A stretch of DNA of 64,000 bases, from contig FONU01000015.1 of the NCBI GenBank assembly GCA_900112995.1, positions 1 to 64,000 of the forward strand. Reading direction: 5' to 3'. Every line of letters begins with the position of its first letter. Within the stretch, counting starts at the first letter, position 1. The translations under genes and the position numbers were made by a program. Under the pieces are notes generated by a model. It did not search any database and was not told where the DNA came from. It saw only the letters and a list, made by a program, of their open reading frames with translations. Below, one piece after another: positions 55,334-63,152 of the stretch. The stretch comes from [Lactobacillus] rogosae. GTDB taxonomy: Bacteria; Bacillota; Clostridia; Lachnospirales; Lachnospiraceae.

Positions 55334-56131
55334 ATGGCAAAGATAGGCTTTATTGGAATGGGTAATATGGGATATGCTATGCTTAAAGGTGTCCTTAATG
55401 TATTTGAACCATCAGATATTATATTTACCTGTCCAGACCTTGATAAATGTAAAAGAATAAGTGATGAAACAGGTGTCAAATATGCTGAGAGCAATGCAGA
55501 GTGTGCTAACAATGCCCAGTATATAGTATTAGCAGTTAAGCCACAGGTATATAGTGCTGTAATGAAGAATATAGTTAATGTCATAAGAGAAGACAGCGTT
55601 GTTATATCTATAGCACCTGGAATTACAATAGACTCTATTAAGGATAATCTTGGAATTAATACTAAGGTTGTAAGAGCAATGCCTAATACGCCCGCTCTTG
55701 TCGGAGAAGGGATGACTGGCGTATCATACAATAAAGATGAATTTTCATTTGAACAGAGAGATGTTATAGACAGATTTTTTAATTCATTTGGAAAGGTTGT
55801 CTATGTTGATGAGAAGCTTATGGATGTTATTGTATGTGCAAGCGGAAGTTCACCAGCATATGTATATATGTTTATTGAGGCACTTGCTGATAGTGCTGTC
55901 AAATATGGAATTAAGAGAGATGATGCTTATAAATTAGTTGCACAGACAGTTCTTGGTTCAGCTAAGATGGTTCTTGAAACTAACGAGCATCCGGGAGTGT
56001 TAAAGGATAAAGTATGCTCACCGGGTGGTACAACAATAGCTGGTGTAGCAGCACTTGAAGAACACAATTTCCGTAATGCTGTCATAAAAGCCACAGATGC
56101 ATGTTATGATAAGTGTCATAATATTAAATAA
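55334..56131 (+). CDS. proC: Pyrroline-5-carboxylate reductase
   Basis: The protein has 265 residues. It has an N-terminal Rossmann motif IGFIGMGNMGYAML, VLAVKPQVY, a RAMPNTPALVGEGMT stretch, and the C-terminal signature SPGGTTIAGVAALEE. It makes proline from pyrroline-5-carboxylate with NAD(P)H. AAAGGAGCAGG precedes the ATG. proA and proB are not in the window. A Nudix gene follows 18 bases later. Confidence 0.96.
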   Translation: MAKIGFIGMGNMGYAMLKGVLNVFEPSDIIFTCPDLDKCKRISDETGVKYAESNAECANNAQYIVLAVKPQVYSAVMKNIVNVIREDSVVISIAPGITIDSIKDNLGINTKVVRAMPNTPALVGEGMTGVSYNKDEFSFEQRDVIDRFFNSFGKVVYVDEKLMDVIVCASGSSPAYVYMFIEALADSAVKYGIKRDDAYKLVAQTVLGSAKMVLETNEHPGVLKDKVCSPGGTTIAGVAALEEHNFRNAVIKATDACYDKCHNIK

Positions 56132-56149
56132 TAAAAATGAGGATTCAAT

Positions 56150-56683
56150 ATGGAACATATAAAAAGAGTTGGCAGAGAGTTGATGTATAAAGGTTCAATG
56201 CTTGAATTTTATAAAGATACGATTGTTACACCAGACGGCAAGACAGTGTATTGGGATCATATTGAGCATAAGGGAGCTGCGGCTGTTGTTGCTGTTCGTG
56301 ATGATGGCAGAATTGTTATGGTAAGGCAGTTTCGTAATTCACCAGATAAGGAAACTCTTGAAATACCAGCAGGAGGAATTAATAAGGGTGAACCTGTTAA
56401 GACTGCGGCAATAAGAGAGTTGGAAGAAGAAACAGGGTATAAAGCTGACCCTGATAATGTAAGAAAGCTTATATCTATAATTACGGCAGTTGCTTTCTGC
56501 AATGAAAAGGTTGATATATATGTGGCTGATAAGCTTACAAAGTCAGTACAGCAGCTTGACGAAGAAGAATATATTAATGTTGAGTATTATACATTGCAGG
56601 AATTAAAAGATATGATTATGAACGGAATAATAGAAGATTCCAAGACAATATCTGCTATACTTGCATATGAGCAGACCTTATAA
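56150..56683 (+). CDS. Nudix hydrolase, ADP-ribose pyrophosphatase type
   Basis: The protein has 177 residues. The Nudix box reads GGINKGEPVKTAAIRELEEE followed by TGY, near residues 77-99, and is complete. The upstream VRQFRNSPDKETLEIPAG context is that of ADP-ribose pyrophosphatases (NudF). It would hydrolyse ADP-ribose or related nucleotides. GAGGA precedes the ATG. A spoIIM gene follows, as in other clostridia. Confidence 0.92.
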   Translation: MEHIKRVGRELMYKGSMLEFYKDTIVTPDGKTVYWDHIEHKGAAAVVAVRDDGRIVMVRQFRNSPDKETLEIPAGGINKGEPVKTAAIRELEEETGYKADPDNVRKLISIITAVAFCNEKVDIYVADKLTKSVQQLDEEEYINVEYYTLQELKDMIMNGIIEDSKTISAILAYEQTL

Positions 56684-56810
56684 ATGAAGTAAATAAAGTA
56701 ATTAAAACAATCAAATGATTAAATTCAATAATTAAATTCAATAATCAAAACATATTAAAAGAAATCCTAGCATATAAATAGCCTGACCTGATAAATAAGG
56801 AGGCGTTTAT

Positions 56811-57383
56811 ATGGCTGGGATTTTTTTAAAACGATACAGATATATGTTGGCGGTTATGGTGGGAGTTATTGCTGGGACACTGATAGCTAATTATGCAATA
56901 ATAAATATAACGGATAAGGTTGGAGTACTGAATAATGATTTCAGATTATCTATTATTGATATGAAGGTAAATAATGTGGCGTTGTGGCAATATATTTTCA
57001 AAACGAGAATAAAAGAATTTACACTTCTCATATTACTGCTTATTACACCTGTTGCAGTTCCGGCAGTATATATAATTTTCGGAATTATTGGAATGAGCGT
57101 TGGAATGGTTGTGAGCGTAAGCGTGATGAATATGGGGATAAAAGGAATGTTTGTATACATAGTGATGACATTTCCACATTATATAATATATGCCATTACT
57201 ATATTCATACTAATATCCATATGGGAAACCAGCAGAGGGTCATATGTGAATATTAATATAAGGAAAATAGCAATGGCATTATTAGTCAGTTTTATATTAT
57301 TGTTGGCAGGCACGTTGTGCGAAGCCTACGTAAATCCGGGGTGTCTGAAAATGTTACTTGAGCATATCAGCTATTGTGTATAA
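56811..57383 (+). CDS. spoIIM: Stage II sporulation protein M family membrane protein
   Basis: The protein has 190 residues with four to five membrane segments (about 11-30, 65-85, 88-108, 115-138 and 160-180). The layout and FPHYIIYAITIFILISIWETS fit the SpoIIM family. In spore formers SpoIIM acts with SpoIID and SpoIIP in engulfment; DUF95-type relatives exist outside sporulation, so its presence is not proof of sporulation. AAGGAGG at 56797-56803 gives the start. Its last 30 bases overlap the convergent aroF gene. The recombinase gene often found after it is replaced by aroF here. Confidence 0.85.
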   Translation: MAGIFLKRYRYMLAVMVGVIAGTLIANYAIINITDKVGVLNNDFRLSIIDMKVNNVALWQYIFKTRIKEFTLLILLLITPVAVPAVYIIFGIIGMSVGMVVSVSVMNMGIKGMFVYIVMTFPHYIIYAITIFILISIWETSRGSYVNINIRKIAMALLVSFILLLAGTLCEAYVNPGCLKMLLEHISYCV

Positions 57384-58385
57384 TAACTTTTCAGATTCTT
57401 CCCAGCCAAGGCAAGGGTCTGTTATTGATTTGCCATATATACCTTCGCCGACTTTCTGGCAGCCAGGTTCAATATAACTTTCAATCATAACACCTTTAAC
57501 AAGTTGTTTAACATCATTTGAATGATTGCGGCTGTGAATTACTTCTTTAGTAATTCTTATCTGTTCAGCATACATTTTGCCAGAGTTGCTGTGGTTAGCA
57601 TCAACGATACAAGCTGGATTGAGTAAATCCTTAGTCTTATACATATTGGCAAGTCTTATTAAATCTTCATAATGGTAGTTAGGAATGTTCTGTCCGTGTT
57701 TGTTGACAGCACCTCTTAATATAGTGTGAGCCATAGGATTACCAGGTGTTTCAACCTCCCAGTTTCTGTATATGAAAGACTGCTTTGCCTGAGCAGCGAT
57801 TACAGAGTTAAGCATAACTGAGAAATCACCGCTTGTAGGGTTCTTCATACCAGCAGGAACGTCCATGCCACTTACAGTAAGTCTGTGCTGCTGGTCTTCA
57901 ACAGATCTTGCACCAACGGCAACATATGAGAGTACATCAGCAAGGAACCAGTAATTCTCAGGGTATAACATTTCATCGGCTGGCATAAGTTCTGTTTCTT
58001 CCATAACTCTTATGTGCATTTTTCTGATAGCAACAAGTCCAGCAAGAAGGTCAGGCTTTTTCTCTGGGTCAGGCTGGTGGAGCATACCTTTATAGCCAGT
58101 GCCTGTGGTTCTTGGCTTGTTAGTATATACTCTTGGAATGATTAGTACTTTGTCAGCAATCTTTTCCTGAACTTTTTTAAGTCTTAATGTATAGTCTAAT
58201 ACAGCGTCTTCGTTATCAGCAGAACAAGGTCCGATTATAGCAAGAAATTTATCTGACCTGCCAGTAATTACATCGGCAATTTCTTTATCTCTTTCTTTCT
58301 TTAATTCGGCAACCCTTTCAGGAACTGGAAAATCACGCTTGATATCCGTTGGTGTAGGAAGCTTTCGTATAAATTCAAAACTCAT
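57354..58385 (-). CDS. aroF: 3-deoxy-7-phosphoheptulonate synthase, class I
   Basis: The protein has 343 residues from the ATG at 58385 (AAGGAG at 58394-58399). It is the AroFGH type: IIGPCSADN, PRVYTNKPRTTGTGYKGM, KNPTSGDF, DANHSNSGK and a C-terminal GKSITDPCLGWEESE are present. It condenses erythrose 4-phosphate and phosphoenolpyruvate, the first step to aromatic amino acids. Which amino acid inhibits it cannot be read from sequence. A gcaggca/tgcctgc hairpin (58417-58438) sits in the leader 20 bases before the ribosome binding site. Confidence 0.96.
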   Translation of the reverse strand: MSFEFIRKLPTPTDIKRDFPVPERVAELKKERDKEIADVITGRSDKFLAIIGPCSADNEDAVLDYTLRLKKVQEKIADKVLIIPRVYTNKPRTTGTGYKGMLHQPDPEKKPDLLAGLVAIRKMHIRVMEETELMPADEMLYPENYWFLADVLSYVAVGARSVEDQQHRLTVSGMDVPAGMKNPTSGDFSVMLNSVIAAQAKQSFIYRNWEVETPGNPMAHTILRGAVNKHGQNIPNYHYEDLIRLANMYKTKDLLNPACIVDANHSNSGKMYAEQIRITKEVIHSRNHSNDVKQLVKGVMIESYIEPGCQKVGEGIYGKSITDPCLGWEESEKLLYTIADMLK

Positions 58386-58594
58386 TATTATATCTCCTTG
58401 TATTATATTAATAATCGCAGGCAATAACTGCTGCCTGCATTCTTATTTTAAGAATTCTGCTAATAATAATAGCATAAACTACAGAAAAATGTTAGTATAT
58501 AATCAAATACAATGTTACGAAACAGAAATTCACAAAAATGTAAAATAAAGCAGAGTGTTACAATTAAAAATCAATTGTTTGAGGAGTGATAGCT

Positions 58595-59911
58595 ATGAGA
58601 ATGTTTGATATAATATCCAAGAAAAAATATAATGAATCATTGTCAAAAGAAGAAATTGATTATGTTATTAATGAATATACCAATGGCACAATTCCGGATT
58701 ATCAGATGTCGGCACTTCTTATGGCGATATATTTTAATGGAATGAATTATGAGGAAACAACCAATCTTACGCTTGCGATGGCACATAGCGGTGATATGAT
58801 GGATTTGTCAGAGATAGGCGGCATTAATGTAGATAAACACAGCACAGGCGGTGTTGGTGATAAGACAACACTTATACTTGCACCAATGGTAGCTGCCTGT
58901 GGAGGCAAGGTTGCCAAGATGAGCGGACGGGGACTTGGTAATACTGGCGGAACAATTGATAAGCTAGAGAGTATTAAAGGCTTCAGGACTAAGTTAAGTG
59001 AAGAAGAATTTATTGATAATATTAAAGAGATAGGACTTGCACTTACAGGACAGACAGGTAATCTTGCTCCGGCAGATAAGAAGATATATGCTTTAAGGGA
59101 CGTTACTGCCATTGTTGACAGCATACCGCTTATAGCAAGCAGTATAATGAGCAAAAAGATTGCCGCAGGTGCAGGGGCGATTGTGCTTGATGTTAAAGTC
59201 GGAAGCGGTGCATTTATGAAAAATATGCAGGATGCCGAGAAACTTGCAGAAGAGATGGTTAAGATAGGAAGTCTTGCTGGCAGAAACACAATAGCAGTAA
59301 TATCAGATATGGATGAACCGCTGGGCCTTGCTGTAGGTAATGCACTGGAGGTTGCGGAAGCGGTAAAGACTTTAAAGAAAGAAGGTCCAGAAGACCTTAT
59401 TAATCTCTGCCTTGAATTAGGCACACAGATGCTTATTGCTTCTAAAGTAGAAGAAAATGCAGACAAGGCACGAGGTATGTTACAGAATTCCATAGATGAT
59501 GGAAGTGCATATAATAAATTCTTGGAATTCATTAAACGTCAGGGTGGGGATATAACTGTATTTGACGATTTAGATGAATTTACAGAATGTAATTATAAAA
59601 TAGAGGTTAAAGCAGATAAAGAAGGCTATGTTCAAAGAATTGAGTCAGAACTTATAGGAGAAGCCTCGATGATATTAGGTGGCGGAAGAATGACAAAAGA
59701 AGATGTTATAGATTATTCTGTCGGCGTAAAGCTGTCAGCCAAGCGTGGAGATTATGTAAAATGTGGTGACTGCCTTGCCACAATCTATGCCGCCAATAAA
59801 GATAAAATATTAGAGGCAGAGGGCTTAATTATCAAAGCATTTGAAATATCAGAGGATATTGTAAAGACAAGTCCGCTTATTAAACGAATTATTAGTTGTA
59901 AAAATATATAA
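58595..59911 (+). CDS. pdp: Pyrimidine-nucleoside phosphorylase
   Basis: The protein has 438 residues from the ATG at 58595; GTG at 58586 lies in the GAGGAG ribosome binding site at 58581-58586. It has VDKHSTGGVGDKTTL, the signature KMSGRGLGNTGGTIDKLESI, and a C-terminal domain with GGGRMTKEDVID. It splits uridine, deoxyuridine and thymidine with phosphate; Pdp-type is likelier than DeoA in Firmicutes. It is transcribed divergently from aroF. Confidence 0.94.
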   Translation: MRMFDIISKKKYNESLSKEEIDYVINEYTNGTIPDYQMSALLMAIYFNGMNYEETTNLTLAMAHSGDMMDLSEIGGINVDKHSTGGVGDKTTLILAPMVAACGGKVAKMSGRGLGNTGGTIDKLESIKGFRTKLSEEEFIDNIKEIGLALTGQTGNLAPADKKIYALRDVTAIVDSIPLIASSIMSKKIAAGAGAIVLDVKVGSGAFMKNMQDAEKLAEEMVKIGSLAGRNTIAVISDMDEPLGLAVGNALEVAEAVKTLKKEGPEDLINLCLELGTQMLIASKVEENADKARGMLQNSIDDGSAYNKFLEFIKRQGGDITVFDDLDEFTECNYKIEVKADKEGYVQRIESELIGEASMILGGGRMTKEDVIDYSVGVKLSAKRGDYVKCGDCLATIYAANKDKILEAEGLIIKAFEISEDIVKTSPLIKRIISCKNI

Positions 59912-60000
59912 ATAATGGTATTATATTATATAAAATGAGCTGGATGATATTATTGTAAGTTATCCATAATCATATTTGAACAAGAAAAGGAGACATAAAA

Positions 60001-60843
60001 ATGGAAGTAAGACCAGGAGCAAATCCTGCTGATGTCAAGAACTATGACACAGACAGATTAAGACATGACTTTTTAATCCAGAATTTATTTGTAGCTGATG
60101 AGATTAAGACAATCTACAGCCAGATTGACAGAATTATAGTAGGAGCTGCTACACCAGTTAATAAGGAACTTGTTCTTGAAGCAGGTGCTGAACTTAGAGC
60201 TAAGTATTTCCTTGAAAGAAGAGAGATGGGTATCATTAACATCGGTGGTAACGGAACAGTTACAGTAGATGGCAAGGAATATAACTTCAAATATAAAGAC
60301 GGTATGTACATAGGTATGGGTGCTAAGGATATCTCGTTCAAGAGTGAAGACCCTAAGAACCCGGCTAAGTTCTATCTTAACAGTGCACCAGCACATAAGA
60401 CATACCCAACAGTATTTATTGATCCAGCTAAGGATATTTTACCTGAGAATAAAAAGGAACTTGGATGTCTTGAGAGTGCTAACCATAGAACAATCAATAA
60501 GTATATCCTTCCAGGACAGGTTGAAAGCTGCCAGTTAGAGATGGGTATGACTTGCCTTGAACCAGGAAGCGTATGGAACACAATGCCATGTCATACACAT
60601 GACAGAAGAATGGAAGTATATCTTTACTTTGAAGTTCCGGAAGATGCTGTTGTATTCCACTATATGGGTGAGCCAACAGAGACAAGACACATTGTTATGA
60701 GAAATGAAGAAGCTGTTATATCACCAAGTTGGTCAATTCACTCAGCTTCAGCTACTCACGCTTATACATTCATCTGGGGTATGGTTGGTGAGAACCAGGA
60801 CTTCGATGATATGGATGATGTAGATATGAAGGATCTTAGATAA
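60001..60843 (+). CDS. kduI: 4-deoxy-L-threo-5-hexosulose-uronate ketol-isomerase
   Basis: The protein has 280 residues, the usual length. It is a cupin isomerase; the metal ligands His198, His200 and Glu205 (MPCHTHDRRMEVYLYFEVP) and His247 (WSIHSASATH) are present. It converts the product of unsaturated galacturonate to the substrate of KduD in pectin breakdown. AAAAGGAG precedes the ATG. A possible promoter, TTGTAA at 59896 and TATTAT at 59919 with 17-base spacing, overlaps the pdp end. It pairs with kduD downstream. Confidence 0.97.
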   Translation: MEVRPGANPADVKNYDTDRLRHDFLIQNLFVADEIKTIYSQIDRIIVGAATPVNKELVLEAGAELRAKYFLERREMGIINIGGNGTVTVDGKEYNFKYKDGMYIGMGAKDISFKSEDPKNPAKFYLNSAPAHKTYPTVFIDPAKDILPENKKELGCLESANHRTINKYILPGQVESCQLEMGMTCLEPGSVWNTMPCHTHDRRMEVYLYFEVPEDAVVFHYMGEPTETRHIVMRNEEAVISPSWSIHSASATHAYTFIWGMVGENQDFDDMDDVDMKDLR

Positions 60844-61065
60844 TCAGAATGTCTTTATAATTGCTTAACAAGATTATTTTATTGTTATTGATTGATATAT
60901 AAAGAGTAGCTGTATTATTATAGGTTACATACACATTATGCTGTTTAATATTAATGGCATAATCCATTATGATGGATGATTCTCATAGAGGTATGGAGTA
61001 TATTGTGATATTCCATATGCTCTGGAGTTCATTGATATAATATTAAGAGAAAAGGAGATTTTAAA
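60844..61065. other. Gap between kduI and kduD with inverted repeats
   Basis: No coding frame. There is a ccat-tatg-atgg motif near 60968 and a 9-bp stem atggagtat/atattccat around 60993-61016. No T-run follows, so read-through from kduI is plausible. TATAAT near 61038 (gatataatatt) has no good -35 partner. Confidence 0.5.
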
Positions 61066-61863
61066 ATGTCAGTAAATTTTTCACTTGAAGGAAAAGTTGC
61101 TTTAGTTACAGGTGCTTCTTATGGTATCGGTTTTGCTATCGCTAGCGGAATGGCTAAGGCAGGTGCTACAATCGTATTTAACGATATTAAGCAGGAATTA
61201 GTAGATAAGGGATTAGCAGCTTACAAGGAAGCTGGTATCGATGCTCACGGTTATGTATGTGACGTAACTAACGAAGAGCAGGTTAACGCTATGGTTGCTC
61301 AGATTGCTAAGGATGTAGCTCCTATCGATATCCTTGTTAACAATGCTGGTATCATTAAGAGAATTCCAATGTGCGATATGACAGCTGCTGAATTCAGACA
61401 GGTTATCGACGTTGACCTTAATGCACCATTTATCGTATCTAAGGCAGTTATTCCATCAATGATCGAAAGAGGTCACGGTAAGATTATTAACATCTGCTCT
61501 ATGATGTCAGAGTTAGGCCGTGAAACAGTATCAGCTTATGCTGCTGCTAAGGGTGGTCTTAAGATGCTTACAAGAAATATTTGTTCTGAGTATGGTCAGT
61601 ACAATATCCAGTGTAATGGTATTGGACCTGGTTACATCGAGACACCTCAGACAGCTCCATTAAGAGAAAGACAGGCTGATGGTTCTAGACATCCATTCGA
61701 TCAGTTCATCTGTGCTAAGACACCTGCTAACAGATGGTTAAAGCCAGAAGAATTAGCTGGTCCAGCTGTATTCCTTGCTTCAGAAGCTTCAGATGCCGTT
61801 AACGGACATATTCTTTATGTTGATGGTGGTATCCTTGCTTACATCGGAAAGCAGCCACAGTAA
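61066..61863 (+). CDS. kduD: 2-dehydro-3-deoxy-D-gluconate 5-dehydrogenase
   Basis: The protein has 265 residues of the short-chain dehydrogenase family. It has the cofactor motif TGASYGIGFAIA at 17-28, NNAG, and catalytic Tyr158-Lys162 in SAYAAAKGG. Adjacent kduI supports KduD over the close relative gluconate 5-dehydrogenase. It reduces the diketo acid to 2-keto-3-deoxygluconate with NAD(P)H. AAAAGGAG precedes the ATG. Codon use (ggt, cgt, atc, gct) suggests high expression. KDG kinase and aldolase are not in the window. Confidence 0.9.
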   Translation: MSVNFSLEGKVALVTGASYGIGFAIASGMAKAGATIVFNDIKQELVDKGLAAYKEAGIDAHGYVCDVTNEEQVNAMVAQIAKDVAPIDILVNNAGIIKRIPMCDMTAAEFRQVIDVDLNAPFIVSKAVIPSMIERGHGKIINICSMMSELGRETVSAYAAAKGGLKMLTRNICSEYGQYNIQCNGIGPGYIETPQTAPLRERQADGSRHPFDQFICAKTPANRWLKPEELAGPAVFLASEASDAVNGHILYVDGGILAYIGKQPQ

Positions 61864-61908
61864 TAAATAATATTACAAGCACGATGTGCGTGTATAGATA
61901 ATGACAGA

Positions 61909-61947
61909 AGAGTCTGAAACAAGTTTGCTTGTTTCAGGCTCTTTTTG
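61909..61947 (+). terminator. Terminator after kduD
   Basis: A 15-bp stem with one G-U pair joins 61909-61923 (agagtctgaaacaag) and 61928-61942 around loop TTTG, then five T. Confidence 0.9.
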
Positions 61948-61988
61948 GTTTTGAACTTCAATAGGAATATATAGAAAGAATATTTCCC

Positions 61989-62060
61989 GAAATTCCTGAA
62001 ATTCCTGAAATTCTTAAAATTCAACAAAAATTTGACTGTCAAAATGTTCTTTCATATGAT
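61989..62060 (+). promoter_or_regulatory. Promoter of the NatAB-like genes with upstream 9-bp repeats
   Basis: TTGACT at 62032-62037 and TATGAT at 62055-62060 are 17 bases apart. Directly upstream, 61989-62024, lie four phased 9-base units: GAAATTCCT, GAAATTCCT, GAAATTCTT, AAAATTCAA. These may be an UP-like element, a regulator site, or simple slippage. Confidence 0.55.
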
Positions 62061-62105
62061 ACAATTACTATAAAAGTTTTACAAATATGAGAGGAGAACA
62101 TTTTA

Positions 62106-63152
62106 ATGAAACTTGAAGTAAGAGACTTGACAAAGTCTTTTGAAGGTAATCAGGTTCTACACGGCATTTCTTTTGAAGTTGAAAGTGGCAGTGCACTTGG
62201 ACTTCTTGGAAGAAATGGAGCAGGTAAGACAACTACGATAAGAATTATTATGGATGTCTTTAAAGCAGATGAGGGTGAGGTATATCTTGACGATGAGCCG
62301 TTTAACCCTAAGAAGCATCTTATAGGGTATCTGCCAGAAGAGAGAGGGTTATATCCCAAGAAGACAGTGCTTGAACAGATAGTATATCTTACAAGACTTA
62401 GAGGACTTTCCAAGAAAGAGGCAGTCAGTAATGCAAAGAAGTGGCTAAAGCGTCTTGAGATAGATGAGTATGCCAACAGAAAGTTAGAGACATTATCCAA
62501 GGGTAATCAGCAGAAAGTACAGCTTGCTTCAACACTTGCGTGTGAACCAGAGATAGTTATACTCGATGAGCCATTTAGCGGGCTTGATCCGGTGAATTCA
62601 AAGATACTTCAGGATGTTGTGACAGAAGTCATAAACGAAGGAAGAATAGTTATATTTTCAAGCCACCAGATGAGTTATGTAGAGGAGTTCTGTCGTGACA
62701 TAGCGATAATAGATAAGGGAAATATAGCACTTGCAGGCAATCTTAAAGACATTAAGAGACAGTATGGCGAGAATCAGCTGGTTATATCAGATGTTAATAT
62801 GGGGCTTGATGAGTTGTCACAGATTATAAAAGACAATGTGTCTGACATAATAACAGAGACTGGAAGAACAAGAGAGGAGATTATTGTAAGGAATATAAAT
62901 GGCGTGTCAAGGGCGGATATTCTTAAAAGAATGATTGCGTGTGGTATAGAAATTGAGCATTTTGAAACTTATAAGCCATCTCTTAATGATATATTTGTAT
63001 CTCTTGTAGGTGATGATATGGAAGACGACAAAGTGGTAGATTATAAGAATAATAGTAATGACGATAATAGTTATAATAGAGATATTGTTGATGAGTTACC
63101 GCAAGGCGAAATCAGTGAACATAAAAAGTCTGTTAAGGGAGGTGTACGCTGA
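62106..63152 (+). CDS. ABC transporter ATP-binding protein, NatA-like
   Basis: The protein has 348 residues. It has a Walker A GRNGAGKTT, YLPEERGLYPKKTVLEQ in the Q-loop region, signature LSKGNQQKVQLASTLA and Walker B IVILDEPFSGLDP. The C-terminal 130 residues form a DUF4162-like domain plus an acidic Asn/Asp-rich tail. This is the NatA/CcmA class that drives ABC-2 exporters. GAGGAG precedes the ATG. The stop overlaps the permease start in ATGA (start at 63152). Confidence 0.92.
   Translation: MKLEVRDLTKSFEGNQVLHGISFEVESGSALGLLGRNGAGKTTTIRIIMDVFKADEGEVYLDDEPFNPKKHLIGYLPEERGLYPKKTVLEQIVYLTRLRGLSKKEAVSNAKKWLKRLEIDEYANRKLETLSKGNQQKVQLASTLACEPEIVILDEPFSGLDPVNSKILQDVVTEVINEGRIVIFSSHQMSYVEEFCRDIAIIDKGNIALAGNLKDIKRQYGENQLVISDVNMGLDELSQIIKDNVSDIITETGRTREEIIVRNINGVSRADILKRMIACGIEIEHFETYKPSLNDIFVSLVGDDMEDDKVVDYKNNSNDDNSYNRDIVDELPQGEISEHKKSVKGGVR

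Noticed and set aside
58747-59532. Minus-strand frame of 261 codons inside pdp
   Set aside because: A shadow of a strongly conserved gene; the composition is a Ser/Leu/Pro mirror and there is no ribosome site.
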